A DNA stretch of 64,000 nucleotides from Secundilactobacillus similis DSM 23365 = JCM 2765 (lineage in GTDB: Bacteria; Bacillota; Bacilli; Lactobacillales; Lactobacillaceae). The first letter of the stretch is position 1, and every line of letters begins with the position of its first letter. The DNA lies in the NCBI RefSeq assembly GCF_001311075.1, contig NZ_BBAD01000002.1:41769-105768 (forward strand). The letters are read 5' to 3'. A program made the translations under genes and the position numbers. The notes below the pieces were generated by a model that was not told the origin of the DNA, ran no database searches, and was given only the letters and a program-made list of their open reading frames with translations. Below are positions 1-10,698 of the stretch, in pieces.

Positions 1-64
1 CAGTAAGCGCCTCAACAGCCGTCACCGGAAAAATCTAATTTTCTCATTTAATTGCCATTAATTG

Positions 65-73
65 TGTTATACT
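65..73 (+). promoter_or_regulatory. Extended -10 promoter element before the aminotransferase gene
   Basis: TGT followed by TATACT fits an extended -10 (TGnTATAAT-like). No convincing -35 is seen at 16-18 bp. It lies about 85 bp upstream of the start codon at 159. It is the only promoter-like sequence I see ahead of the gene. Confidence 0.4.
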
Positions 74-158
74 GTTCACATACCCAGTAAAATAAACAAA
101 GGGTGTCACACATAATAAAGTTCATAGCAGTTCACTACATAACTAAGGGGTGTTTCAT

Positions 159-1355
159 ATGACCTACAAATTTTCAAAGCGCGTTCCACAATCCGACACT
201 GATGCTGTTGGCGATATCTTAAAAGTTGCTGGTGATCCAAAAGTCATGTCGTTTGCGGGTGGCTTGCCTGCACCAGAATTGTTCCCAGTTGAACAAGTTA
301 AGAAAGCGGCCGACAAGGTCTTAGATGAAAAGGGCCAATCAGCGTTGCAGTACGGTTCTTCACAAGGCGTGCCAGAATTACGGGACGTGATTTTAAAGCG
401 GCTTAAGGTTGAAGGCATCGATACCGATACGGACCACGTGATGGTCGCAACCGGGTCACAACAGTCGATTGACTTAACGGGGAAGATGTTCATCGATGAG
501 GGTAGTACCGTTATCGTTGAAGATCCGACCTACCTGACCGCGATTGACGTGTTCCGTTCATACGGTGCGCGGTTCGTTGGCGTCGACATGGACGAAGATG
601 GGATGCGGATGGATTCGCTGGAAGAAGCCCTCAAGGCCAACCCAGATACCCGCCTCATCTACACGGTGCCAACGTTCCAAAACCCAACCGGCCGGACAAT
701 GACCTTGGCACGGCGGAAGAAGTTAGTTGAATTAGCCGAAAAATACGACGTCATGATCCTCGAAGACAACCCATACGGCGCCATTCGTTGGGAAGGTGAA
801 AACTTACCAGCCCTGAAGTCCCTCGACAAGAGTAACCACGTCATCTACATGGGCACGATGTCGAAAATCTTCGCACCTGGCTTACGGTTAGGCTGGGTCG
901 TTGCTGACCCCAAGTTGATCAAGAAGTACACGATGATGAAGCAGTCCGCCGACTTACATACGGACAGTTTCGCCCAGTACGTTGCCGCGGAGTATTTTGC
1001 CGAAAACGACATCAACGAACACATCGCCGCCATCACTGCACTCTACCACAAGCGTGAACAGATCATGGTGAACGCCGTTGATAAATATTTCCCAGAAGGC
1101 GTCACCCACAGTAATCCTGAAGGTGGCATGTTCCTCTGGGTCATGGTTCCCGGCGTTGAGGACTCACAAAAGTTGTTTGACGCAGCCCTCAAACGCAACG
1201 TGGCTATCGTGCCTGGTGATCCATTCTTCGGTAACCAAACGATTCCCGGGACGTTCAGAATGAACTACTCGAACACGCCGGAAGATAAGATTGAAGATGG
1301 CGTAAAGCGCTTGGCTGAAGCCATTGAGGAAGTTATGGCGGATGGTGAGAAGTAA
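159..1355 (+). CDS. PLP-dependent aminotransferase, fold type I (2-aminoadipate/aromatic aminotransferase-like)
   Basis: The 398-residue protein is a full-length class I/II aminotransferase. A glycine-rich LPAPELFP region near the N-terminus, the YTVPTFQNPTG segment, EDNPYG and the SKIFAPGLRLGW segment (with the PLP-binding lysine in SK) are all visible. These are hallmarks of the MocR/LysN-like aminotransferases that transfer amino groups from aromatic, branched or 2-aminoadipate donors to 2-oxoglutarate. It has no N-terminal DNA-binding domain, so it is an enzyme rather than a MocR regulator. The start at 159 is chosen because AAGGGG ends eight bases upstream; an in-frame GTG at 150 overlaps that site. 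It is monocistronic, with its own terminator. The exact substrate cannot be decided from sequence. Confidence 0.88.
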   Translation: MTYKFSKRVPQSDTDAVGDILKVAGDPKVMSFAGGLPAPELFPVEQVKKAADKVLDEKGQSALQYGSSQGVPELRDVILKRLKVEGIDTDTDHVMVATGSQQSIDLTGKMFIDEGSTVIVEDPTYLTAIDVFRSYGARFVGVDMDEDGMRMDSLEEALKANPDTRLIYTVPTFQNPTGRTMTLARRKKLVELAEKYDVMILEDNPYGAIRWEGENLPALKSLDKSNHVIYMGTMSKIFAPGLRLGWVVADPKLIKKYTMMKQSADLHTDSFAQYVAAEYFAENDINEHIAAITALYHKREQIMVNAVDKYFPEGVTHSNPEGGMFLWVMVPGVEDSQKLFDAALKRNVAIVPGDPFFGNQTIPGTFRMNYSNTPEDKIEDGVKRLAEAIEEVMADGEK

Positions 1356-1389
1356 CTGTTAGTTTTAAGAATTAGTTGAATAATGCGAA

Positions 1390-1436
1390 AAGGTCTCGTA
1401 AGTTCTCAGATTGAGGGCCTTGCGAGACTTTTTTTG
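1390..1436 (+). terminator. Intrinsic terminator of the aminotransferase gene
   Basis: GTCTCGTAAG pairs with CTTGCGAGAC (one G-T wobble) and is followed by seven T residues. Confidence 0.85.
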
Positions 1437-1604
1437 ATCACTAGATTCAAGTAATTTCACTATAATAGAAAAGTTCTAAAAACGGTTAATCAATTGATTA
1501 GAGTTGTGATATTATTAATTTGTAAACGGATCGATTTAGTCAGCCACCTGGAGAATGGCTGACGGTTAGAATCGATGCGGTCACCTTTGGAGGGGGATTT
1601 TATT

Positions 1605-4600
1605 ATGAATAAGCATGGGCGTAGTCTAGGTGAAACCAAGACTCATTTTAAAATGTATAAAAAAGGCCGTAACTGGATGGTAGCAGGGGTTGCCATGACG
1701 AGTTTCGGTCTAAGTGTGGTTGGGTTTGGAACCCAGACCGCTAAGGCGGATACGGCGACTACGGACGCTGATGCAACGGCCGTCAGCACCGCTACGACTG
1801 ATAATCAGGAAGTCGCGTTAAAGACGGGGAGCACCAGTCAGGCTGAGTCGACTGGAACGGCGCAAGCAGCAACTAGTTCGACGACTGCTGCGACAAGTAA
1901 GCAAACATCAACGACGGCAGCGTCAACTACTGATGCTGTTAAGACGGTAACCGAAGCGGATGAGAGTGCATCGACAACTGTTGCTAAAGCAACGGCGAGT
2001 GATAATGCCACAACTGCTACAACGCCTGATACGACAACAGCGACAAAGTCTGGATCAACTAATAGTGAGACAGCTAAAGCGACATCAGCAACAGGGACAA
2101 CTGACACTACCGCCAACACGGATAACCAAATAACAGCGACGAGCGCTTCAGTTGAAACGCCAACGTCAATTCAGGGTAGCGAAACCGTCACTAACTTAAA
2201 GACGGCTGGTGATGCTGCTTTTGAAGCGGCCAAGAAGGTTGCTAGTGAAAATTATAAGACGCTGGGAACGGCGCAGAAAATCGTGCGGATGGCGGATAGT
2301 GCGGTTTATACCCTTGCAAATGGGGATACAATGACAACTGGTGCAGACTTTACTATTAATACCACGCCGACTGGAACGGATATTGCTGATGGGACCTTTG
2401 GTACTAGTCAGTGGCAAGTATCTGATGATGGTATTTTGCATATCGGTGCGGGCGAACTGGGTACAAGCCACGCAACGTTAAGTCGTTCGAATGGTTATTA
2501 TACCTGGTCAGCTAGTAATTGGACTATTTTTCAAGATGATATTAAAGCAATCGATATTGAAGAAGGGGTAACTGCATCAGTTGATGCGAGCTATTTGTTT
2601 GCATCATTAGCGCACGTCACATATATTAACGGCTTGAAGAATTTGGATACTTCGAAAACGCAGAATTTTACAAGAATGTTTGCGGGTGTTAATGATATTA
2701 GTGGTGTAGATGTAAGTACCTTTGATACCTCATCGGCCACTACTTTGTCTGGGATGTTTGCCGGTGATGGAAATCTTTACTCGGTAAACGCTAAAAACTG
2801 GGATGTCTCTAAAGTCACTGATTTTTCTTACATGTTTAGTTACACTGGGATACAATCTCTAGATCTATCAGGTTGGAATACAAGCAGTGGGCGCTCGTAT
2901 GACTACATGTTTCAAGAAATGTCGAAGTTAACACAAATCACATTGGGTAGTGGCTTTACGATCACCCTAAGATGCCCACGATTGTCACCAGAGATGATAA
3001 TGATCAACTGATTACACTTGCAGATTGGATTGGTCAAGGAACGGGCACGATATTAGCTCCTCAAGGCCGTGAATTTGTGAATACAACTTACAGCGGCAAT
3101 GCTGCGGATGCCGATACGTACTTTCTAAACACAACTGGTAAGAAAACCTTTCTCTACAATGATACTTCCACGGGTGCAATCATTAAAACTGAAACAGTAA
3201 CGGGGAAGGTCGGTTCTAGCTTAACCTATCAAGTTGCCATTCCAGATGGGTACACAGCAGTCATCGGTGATCCAACGACGTATGATGTTTGGTTTACGGT
3301 TGACGATGGTTATACCCAGTACATCAACATTGATCCAATTACGGAAGAAACGTATACCCAGACGTATAAGAGTTCAGTAACCAAAGCAGATGGTACACCT
3401 GTTGCGACCCAATCTGGGACAACAACTTATGATTTGGTAGTTGTTAAGCCTTCATTAATGGAAACGCTGACGCGTGGGCAAATTGAAGCTATCAATTCGG
3501 TGACTTATGAAAATGAAATTGCTGAAAATGCATCGATTACGGATACGATTCCAGACGGCTATGAAATTAGCGCTGTTCACGTATCCTTAACAGGACCTAC
3601 TGGTGTGGTTGCGATGTACTATAATTATCAAACGCAAGATGCCACAATGACGACAACTAGCATTGATGCTAATGGTCAAAAAACGGTTTTGGATTGGGCA
3701 ACGCTTTTGGACAAAGAAGGCGTGACGGTAGCTCAAAATAATAAGCAGGCATTGGATCAACTTTTGAAAGTGAATGGTAATCAAGTAACTGTCCCATTTG
3801 ATAAAATGGTCGCGGGTGGTAATTTAGCCTACAGCATCGAATCCATCGCCTACACCATCTCCCCAACCGCGCAAACCCGCACCGTAAACTACATCAACAA
3901 ACTCGACAACACTCAAGTCTCAAGCGACACCATCAGCGGCGTAACGGACGAGAGTGGCACCTACACTGTGACTGCGCCAGCGGGCTATGCCTTAGCACCC
4001 GGTCAAGCAACGGCGATTGCGTACACGTTGGCCGCGGATAATACGGCACCGTTTGAAGTGAGCGTCATTCCAGCAATCAGCAAGTTGCCGGATGAATCCC
4101 AGACGCCAAGTACATTAACGGTCCACTATGTTGATCAAAATGGCAAGCCGGTGTCGTCAAGTGTTGCACAGAATGGCACTATCGGCACCCCATTCACCGT
4201 GACCGCCCCAACGATTTCGGGTTACACGTTAGTTGATCCAAATCAGGCAACGGTTGATGGCACTTACGCTGGTAACGCAATGGCGTTGACGCTGGTCTAC
4301 AAAGCACTTCCAGCAACCACCGGTACTGATACGACTGGCGATGACACCACTGCACCGGCGACAACGACAACCTCGACCACGCCAGCACAAGTCGTCACCA
4401 CACCAACGACCGAAACAACCTCAACGTCTGAAGCTAACGCCAACGTGACGCCGGCAACGGCCGAACCAGAGGCGGTCGTGACGGATAAAAATGCGGCCCA
4501 AGCAACGACCGATAATGGTGAAAAGCCAGTTACCACAACCGATAACGGTAAGACGATTGCCTCAGTTGCAACGATTAACGTGAGTTCGGCAAATGCCGCG

Positions 4601-4774
4601 GCTGTATCGACGAGTTCGAAAACGACTGCCACGAAGGTGACTGCCGCTTCAGCAACCGCTAAGCTACCACAAACCAGTGAAACAACCGGTACGCTTGGCG
4701 CACTGATTGGTGCGGTCTTATTATCAGCTGCCAGTTTGCTGGGCTTTGGCATTAAGAAGCAACGGCGAAACTAA
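1605..4774 (+). CDS. Cell-wall-anchored adhesin: KxYKxGKxW signal, BspA-like repeats, MucBP domains, LPQTS anchor (frameshifted in this sequence)
   Basis: With one base restored near 2968 this is a 1056-residue surface protein. Residues about 12-50 form a KxYKxGKxW-type signal peptide (KMYKKGRNW, hydrophobic stretch, AKAD cleavage region). Residues 50-190 are Thr/Ser/Ala-rich. A BspA/DUF285-like region follows, with repeated LDTSKxxxFxxMFA and DVSKVTDFSYMF units. After the break come two MucBP-like modules (VNYINKLDN..., VHYVDQNGKPV...), a Thr-rich wall-spanning stretch, the sortase motif LPQTS (4664-4678), a hydrophobic helix and KKQRRN. Such proteins bind mucus or host matrix. AGGGGG lies eight bases before the ATG. 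The BspA region continues directly into the downstream frame, so the break is probably a missing base rather than two genes. Confidence 0.85.
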
Positions 4775-4790
4775 ACGAAACAACCAGAAC

Positions 4791-4825
4791 AGAAAGTCCT
4801 AACCGCAGATGGTTGGGGCTTTTTG
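4791..4825 (+). terminator. Intrinsic terminator of the adhesin gene
   Basis: AAGTCCTAACC pairs with GGTTGGGGCTT, with wobbles, followed by a run of five T. Confidence 0.75.
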
Positions 4826-4904
4826 CCGTCATTAAGATTACGCTCAGCCAACAACAAGCCTATAATAAAGTTATCAAAGCGCAGTGACGTAGGAGGTCTC
4901 AGCC

Positions 4905-6065
4905 ATGACACAGAAATTTCAGTTCACAGATGCAGAAAAGGTTCAGTTATTAGCAGATTTAATTGCAATCAAATCAGTCAACGATAACGAAGTAACGGTT
5001 GCGCAGTATTTGCAAAAATTGTTAGCGAAATACGATATCTCGGCGCAGATTTTGCCCGTTGAAGGCAATCGGGCGGATTTAGTAGCCGAAATTGGGAGCG
5101 GTCAGCCAGTGCTGGGCATCTCCGGTCACATGGACGTGGTGTCTGCCGGCGATGAAAGTCAGTGGACGAGTGCCCCTTACACGTTGACTGAGCGTGACGG
5201 GAAGCTGTACGGCCGTGGTGCAGCGGATATGAAGTCCGGGTTGGCCGCGATGGTGATTGCGATGATTGAAATTAAACAGAATCGCCTGTTGAAGCAGGGA
5301 ACTTTGCGGCTGATGGCAACGATGGGTGAAGAAGTCGGCGAGCTTGGCTCCAAGAAGTTCGCGGATGACGGTTATATGGCTGATGTCGATGCGTTAGTGA
5401 TTGGCGAACCTTCCGGCTATGCGATTGGTTATGCGCATAAGGGATCGATTGATATTCGACTCACTTCAACTGGTAAGGCCGCGCACAGTTCCATGCCAGA
5501 ACAGGGCTATAACGCTATTGATCCGCTGATTGATCTGCTGGGCAAGGCAAACCACACCTTTCGGGATACGGACCGTCACAGTGAGCTGATGGGAAAGTTG
5601 CTGTTCAACACTACCATCTTTAACGGCGGCAACCAAGTTAATTCGATTCCGGAAAAGGCAACCGCTGAAATCAACATTCGGACGGTACCGGAATTCAACA
5701 ACGATGAGGTCGCTGAAAAGATGACGGCGTTAGTTGATGAACAGAATGCTAAGGGTGCTGACATTGCGATGGATATCTACATGTCACAACCGTCCATCGA
5801 GACCAGCGGGAAGTCAACCTTAGTGACGTTGGGACAAGAAATCGGTGCGCAGTACGCTGGTGAGGACGTGCCAACCAATGCGATTACGGCGGTGACGGAT
5901 GCGTCCAACATGGTTTACGGGAAAGGATTGGATTATCCGTTGGCGATTTTTGGACCGGGCAGTTTGACGGTCCATCAAGTTAATGAGTACGTTGGTAAGC
6001 AGATGTACCTTGATTTTTCGAAGCTCTATGTGGCTTGGTTTAGTCGGTATTTGAACGAAAATTAA
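4905..6065 (+). CDS. M20-family metallopeptidase/deacylase (ArgE/DapE-like)
   Basis: This 386-residue cytosolic hydrolase belongs to the M20 ArgE/DapE group, which removes acyl groups or cleaves dipeptide-like substrates with two zinc ions. The GHMDVV segment carries the first metal histidine and aspartate, GRGAADMKSG the bridging aspartate, and GEEVGELGSKK the catalytic glutamate pair. A dimerisation domain (AAHSSMPEQGYNAID) and a C-terminal histidine in GSLTVHQVNEYV complete the fold. Length is normal for DapE-type proteins. AGGAGG lies upstream of the ATG. Its annotation as succinyl-diaminopimelate desuccinylase is possible, but lactobacilli often carry several paralogues, so substrate is left open. 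Confidence 0.85.
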   Translation: MTQKFQFTDAEKVQLLADLIAIKSVNDNEVTVAQYLQKLLAKYDISAQILPVEGNRADLVAEIGSGQPVLGISGHMDVVSAGDESQWTSAPYTLTERDGKLYGRGAADMKSGLAAMVIAMIEIKQNRLLKQGTLRLMATMGEEVGELGSKKFADDGYMADVDALVIGEPSGYAIGYAHKGSIDIRLTSTGKAAHSSMPEQGYNAIDPLIDLLGKANHTFRDTDRHSELMGKLLFNTTIFNGGNQVNSIPEKATAEINIRTVPEFNNDEVAEKMTALVDEQNAKGADIAMDIYMSQPSIETSGKSTLVTLGQEIGAQYAGEDVPTNAITAVTDASNMVYGKGLDYPLAIFGPGSLTVHQVNEYVGKQMYLDFSKLYVAWFSRYLNEN

Positions 6066-6079
6066 TAGTATGAATGCAG

Positions 6080-6119
6080 AAAGGGCATCTCATCGTTTTT
6101 TGGATGAGGTGCCCTTTTC
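6080..6119 (+). terminator. Intrinsic terminator after the M20 gene
   Basis: AAAGGGCATCTCATC pairs with GATGAGGTGCCCTTTT around a short T-rich loop; the stem is about 15 bp. Confidence 0.85.
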
Positions 6120-6148
6120 GTGTCGTTAATAAAAATATGCCGGAAATT

Positions 6149-6176
6149 CCGTGATTTTAGTCAGGAGGTGGATTGG
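6149..6176 (+). repeat. Possible degenerate IS605-type right-end hairpin, lacking its own tnpB
   Basis: The segment resembles the right end of the adjacent TnpB element at 7791-7819. Both share a GAxTTTAGTCxGGxGGTGG core with substitutions. It sits upstream of the intact element and may be the remnant of an earlier insertion. Similarity was judged by eye only. Confidence 0.3.
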
Positions 6177-6329
6177 TCGCCGCGTTGCGGTTTTTTTAAA
6201 CAAAAAATTGTGTCATTATTATTAATCGAATCGATCACTTGAAATAGTTCTAAAAATGAGTAATTTCGCATTCCATTCACCCTGAAAATAAATTATATCT
6301 TAAAAGTGATAAAGAGTATTATTTATTAC

Positions 6330-7819
6330 TAATTATTGATATACTCAATTTATACCAGATTGGGGGTGAAAAAACATGAAACAATGAGCAAATTGGCGTA
6401 TCATTACGGTTTAAAAGTACGTATTTATCCAAGTGATGAACAAAAACAAATTATCAAAGTTAACTCAGATGCCAGTCGTTTTATTTATAATCAAATGGTG
6501 GGAATCAACCAAGAAATTCATCAACTAAAGCGAGTTAGTTTGCCCATCGATACTATTCAAATGCGACTGGCGCAACTTGAAAAACGGCGTAATGCCCGTG
6601 AACTTACGAACCATTTTAGCTTTTTAGCGGATCCACAGATCGATAGCTTAACCAAAGCTAATGCGATTCAGAACTACCAAAAAGCTTGGCAGCAGTTTTT
6701 GAAGGTCCATCATGCCGGTGTACCGAAGTTTCATCGTAAAAGTGCCGTTTGGCAATATCAAACAAACTGTCAGTATCCTGGTCAAACAGAAGCTAAGTTG
6801 ACTAATGGCACCGTTCGTTTTGTCAGTACGAATCAGCTAATCGTTCCTAAGTTGGGGAAACTGCGGATTCGTGGTTCTCACAAGCGCCTTTTGAAGCGCT
6901 TATTAGACACTCGAATTGGCACGGTAACGATTATGAAAGATGCTTCGGACCGATTCTATTTAGCCATGCAGTTAGCTTCCGACTGGCCATTCGTGGTCTA
7001 TGAAGAATCGCAACCGGGGTCAGTGGGTATCGATTTAAACATCGAAAATTTCTTAACTGATAGTAACGGGCAGGTAGTCGCTAATCCACGGCACTATCGA
7101 AACAGTAGAAAACGGTTAGCCAAGGAACAACGAACTCTCTCCCGTCGAGCGCGTCGGGCTAAACGCGAACATCGCTCATTAAAGACCAGTCAGAACTATC
7201 AAAAACAACGGCGCCTAGTTGCTCAGTTGCATGATAAAGTGCGGACGCAACGACAACACTTCCTTCATCAACTCTCCACCACACTGATCAAAAGTCACGA
7301 TCTAGTGGTTGCCGAAGAGTTGCGGAGTAAGAACTTGTTGAAAAACCATGCTTTAGCAATGAGCATAAGTGATGTTGGCTGGCGAACTTTTTTAGGGATG
7401 CTGACTTATAAAGCAGCCTTATATGGCACGACTTTTATGACCGTTAATCCACGTAATACAACACAGACTTGTTCTAAATGTACGTTTGTGATGGGTACGG
7501 AAGGTACTAAGAAGTTAACCCTAGATCAACGGAAATGGCAATGTCCTCGTTGTCAAACAGAACATATTCGTGATTGGAATGCCGCACAAAATATACTGAA
7601 TAAAGGACTCAAAAAAATCAAATTAGCCTGAATCAAGGCGGTTCCTATGGCAACCTGGGAACCTAAACGGCGTTGGTAATTAGATGACCTCCACTTAGCG
7701 ACCAACGGTAACTAAGCGCGTTATCCGTATCTACGCAAATTGTGGTTCGAAACCAGAGTAACAACCGTCAAAACTGGTTTTGGCTCACAAGCCCCTGACT
7801 TTAGTCGGGGGTGGTTGAC
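6330..7819 (+). mobile_element. IS200/IS605-family element carrying tnpB only
   Basis: The element holds one tnpB gene and no visible tnpA. Its right end is well marked by the hairpin CCCCTGACTTTAGTCGGGGG followed by TGGTTGAC, a form common to IS605-type right ends in lactobacilli. The left end is not well defined; AT-rich DNA with a TTGAT at 6336-6340 precedes the gene and is offered only as a tentative boundary. Elements of this type do not make target duplications. The right flank enters an open reading frame that has lost its start. Confidence 0.7.
6376..7631 (+). CDS. tnpB: TnpB, RNA-guided nuclease of an IS605-type element
   Basis: TnpB proteins are RuvC-type nucleases guided by an RNA from the element's right end. 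All three catalytic acidic positions are visible: GSVGIDLNIENF (RuvC-I Asp), VVAEELRSKNL (RuvC-II Glu) and RDWNAAQNIL (RuvC-III Asp). A CSKC...CPRC zinc finger lies between the last two. An Arg/Lys-rich N-terminal domain (YHYGLKVRIYPSDEQ) precedes them. The open frame begins at ATG 6384. A better-spaced ATG at 6376, seven bases after GGGGGTGA, leads to a stop after three codons unless one base is missing near 6381; with it, the protein is 418 residues. This fits the many other single-base losses in the window. The protein appears intact and potentially active. Confidence 0.88.
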
Positions 7820-7840
7820 CTGAAGACGCGATCCAAAACT
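7600..7840 (+). ncRNA. Candidate omega-RNA (TnpB guide RNA) covering the tnpB 3' end and right end
   Basis: About 190 bases lie between the tnpB stop and the right-end hairpin, rich in local inverted repeats and without coding potential. In characterised IS605-type elements this part is the scaffold of the omega-RNA, whose guide is copied from the DNA just beyond the right end. Here the guide would begin near 7820. Boundaries are inferred from family knowledge, not from a promoter or a processing site. Confidence 0.5.
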
Positions 7841-9105
7841 TTATGGCTGACCACGACTTAGAATCATCGATCATTAGCTACAGCGAAAGCCGACCTGATT
7901 TATTACAAACGGGTCAAGCTGTGACGTTGTTATCGTCAGAACGCCGCCGACTAACGAGACGTCAAAATCGATATCAACTTTATGATATCTACGGCGTTTG
8001 CACGGTCGATGGCGTGGCCTTGCCTGAGTTTCAAGCCGCTTTGGAGAAGGGCGTTGATCTTGATGCTGTCGAACATTGGTCGTACGATGTGCCGAACCCT
8101 GATGTGATTATTCGACTCGTTCAAGCCGTTAACCAGCAAGGTTTTAAGGTTTACGGCGCTCGTCATGAACAGCTTGCCACTTGGGATGTGACTGACGAGG
8201 AACATTTGAAACGCGCATTGAGCAAACAACGCACCGTTGATTATGATTAACTCATTCGAATTGAGCCGGGCGAGGCGGCCAATCCGACGGCCGAAACAGT
8301 GATGGTCGACCTTGGCGATCATCCCGTCATGACGCGCTACGAACCGAGTGAAGTTCGTCGCATGATCTACGAAGAAGACTTCTATGACGTCCGTGATGCA
8401 ACCGGTCACGCTGTCTTAACTGCCATTCCACTCGCTAGTCTGGGAGCCGTTCTGTTGTGCCTGCTGTTAAGCATGCGTCCTGAAACGATTGCGCGCTTAC
8501 TATTATGGCCACGACTTTCCGCTGAAGAAGTCGAAACTGCTGCCCTAATCTACCACGAAGACTATTGCTCTGCTGAACGTGAAGTGACGACCGTGTCTGA
8601 TCTCCACTTAATGGCCCACTTGCCAGTCGTTAAAGACGATGCGCACGTGACGACCTATTTTCAATTTCACCATGAAGTTAACAATGAAGCATACGGCCCA
8701 ATCAGCAACGCCATTTTGAATGAAGACTTGCTGACCACGCCGAACCGAACCTACCACAGCCAATACGATGACGTTGCCCAAGTCGACCGCCAATTGACCG
8801 ACTGGTTGGTGCGGACGGCCTTTCGTGCCGATATGTTCATTGAACGCATCGAACGCCGAAAGATTGGCACATTTAATATTCATAAAATTTGCGTTGACGA
8901 CGCCGGCAACCTTGGCGAATTTGAAGGCAAGGACCGCTGGTATGGCGAAGATTATCCACATTCGACGGTCTTTAACGTGATTGAACGTAACCTTGAAGAA
9001 CTTGAACGCTACGACCTAACGTTTGAAGCGCTCGTGACCTACGTGCTGAGTAAGCCGGAGGTCGCGTTGCCGAAACCAGAGACGTTGATGACGTTACCAG
9101 CCTAA
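7820..9105 (+). pseudogene. Unrecognised gene, 5'-truncated next to the IS element and split by an in-frame TAA
   Basis: I do not recognise this family. The frame is open from the right end of the IS element itself (7820), reads EDAIQNF before the first ATG at 7843, and runs to TAA at 8248-8250. It then continues in the same frame (first ATG at 8299 region) to 9105. Sequence on both sides of the TAA reads as ordinary coding (LIRIEPGEAANP...), so this is one gene with a nonsense codon or a base-call error. No left part of the gene is found to the left of the element. The only notable segment is hydrophobic (about 8410-8510, AVLTAIPLASLGAVLLCLLL). The remainder is acidic and soluble-looking. 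Confidence 0.55.
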
Positions 9106-9281
9106 TTCAAAAAACGCGTACTGAGATGATCAGTGCGCGTTTTTTGAATTGATCAACCATGTTCTGTTGACACCGTTTTTCACAATGGTATGGTAAACTT
9201 AATTTTGATTTTTACATGGTTAGACAACGTTTCAGACTGTGAAGAATCACTTTGGTTAAGTTATTTGGAGGCGTAAGAGAA

Positions 9282-10679
9282 ATGAAAACAAAACCAAACG
9301 GTGCCCCTAAGCTGCAGCGGTCGATGACGGCTGGGCAGATGGAAATGATTTCCTTGGGTGGCGCGATTGGCGTGGGGCTCTTTATGGGGGCCACCTCGAC
9401 CATTAAGTGGACGGGACCGTCCGTCCTGTTGGCCTACATGTTTGTGGGGTTGATCCTCTACATCGTCATGCGGGCGTTGGGGGAAATGATTTACGTGAAT
9501 CCGGGAACCGGGTCGTTTGCGGATTATGCGACCGAATACGTGCATCCGTTAGCCGGGTATTTGGCGAAATGGGCGAACGTGTTTGAGTATATCGTGGTTG
9601 GGATGTCTGAAGTAGTGGCAGCGACTGCTTACCTGCACTACTGGTGGCCGCACCTGAACGATTTTGCGGTGGGGTTGATCATTATCGGGTTTCTGGTAGC
9701 GGCCAACCTTGCGAGTGCCAAGGCGTACGGGTCGCTGGAGTTTTGGTTTGCGATGATCAAAGTGGTGACGATCATTGCAATGATTATTCTCGGCCTATTG
9801 GTGATCCTCTTTGGTATCGGCAATGGCGGCCATCCCGTGGGCTTCGGCAACCTCTGGCAGCACGGCGGTTTCTTCACCGGTGGTGTGACCGGGTTCTTCT
9901 TCTCGATGTCGATCATCGTCGGCTCGTATCAGGGGATCGAACTCTTGGGCATCTCCGCTGGTGAAGTGGCCAACCCGCAAAAGGCGATTATCAAATCCGT
10001 GAAGTCGGTGCTCTTCCGGATTCTGATCTTCTACGTGGGTGCGATTTTCGTGATTGTAACGATCTATCCGTGGAACCAACTCAGTAGCGTAGGCTCGCCG
10101 TTTGTGTCGACCTTTGCGAAGGTTGGCATCACGGCTGCCGCATCGATCATCAACTTCGTGGTGCTGACGGCGGCGCTTTCCGGTGCGAACTCGGGGATTT
10201 ATTCCTCTAGCCGGATGCTGTTTAAGTTAGCGCACGAGGGCGATGCTCCCAAGATTTTCGGACGGTTATCCAAACGCGTGGTTCCGGATGCCGCAATTTT
10301 AGGTATCTCAGGCGGCATCCTATTAGGCTTCATCTTGGACATCTGGGTCTCAGCCACCGGCAAATCCACCGCGGACCTCTTCGTGGTGGTGTTCAGTTCT
10401 TCCGTGCTCCCCGGAATGGTGCCGTGGTTCGTGATCCTGCTTGCTGAATTACGGTTCCGCCGGCATAATGCACTGATTATGGAAGACCATCCGTTCAAGT
10501 TACCGCTGTACCCAGCCTCGAACTACTTTGCGCTGGTGATGTTGGTGGTCATTGTGATCTTTATGGGCATCAACCCGGATACCCGAGTTTCAGTTGGCGT
10601 TGGGGCGGCGGTCCTGATCGTGGCAACTGGCTGGTACCTGTTCCGGCACCGGCATGACCAACCTGATGCGAATGACTAG
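9282..10679 (+). CDS. Amino acid permease, APC superfamily (LysP/ProY-like)
   Basis: This 465-residue protein has about 12 membrane segments and the signature of the amino acid transporter family: SLGGAIGVGLFMGATSTI in the first helix and the GSYQGIELLGISAGEVANPQ segment in helix 6. Such proteins import amino acids with protons. ATG 9282 is chosen because GGAGG ends ten bases upstream. The C-terminal tail is hydrophilic. Substrate cannot be assigned; D-serine/D-alanine/glycine, lysine and proline carriers are all close in this family. It shows no frameshift. Confidence 0.87.
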   Translation: MKTKPNGAPKLQRSMTAGQMEMISLGGAIGVGLFMGATSTIKWTGPSVLLAYMFVGLILYIVMRALGEMIYVNPGTGSFADYATEYVHPLAGYLAKWANVFEYIVVGMSEVVAATAYLHYWWPHLNDFAVGLIIIGFLVAANLASAKAYGSLEFWFAMIKVVTIIAMIILGLLVILFGIGNGGHPVGFGNLWQHGGFFTGGVTGFFFSMSIIVGSYQGIELLGISAGEVANPQKAIIKSVKSVLFRILIFYVGAIFVIVTIYPWNQLSSVGSPFVSTFAKVGITAAASIINFVVLTAALSGANSGIYSSSRMLFKLAHEGDAPKIFGRLSKRVVPDAAILGISGGILLGFILDIWVSATGKSTADLFVVVFSSSVLPGMVPWFVILLAELRFRRHNALIMEDHPFKLPLYPASNYFALVMLVVIVIFMGINPDTRVSVGVGAAVLIVATGWYLFRHRHDQPDAND

Positions 10680-10698
10680 GTAAACTTTGGAGGTTAAA

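Noticed and set aside
164..493. Long minus-strand open frames inside the aminotransferase gene and many similar frames elsewhere
   Set aside because: They lie wholly inside well-conserved genes, have no ribosome site and encode low-complexity or unrelated peptides.
1838..2119. Minus-strand 93-codon frame rich in Val and Ala in the adhesin gene
   Set aside because: It is the reverse of the Thr/Ser-rich repeat region of the adhesin; composition alone explains it.
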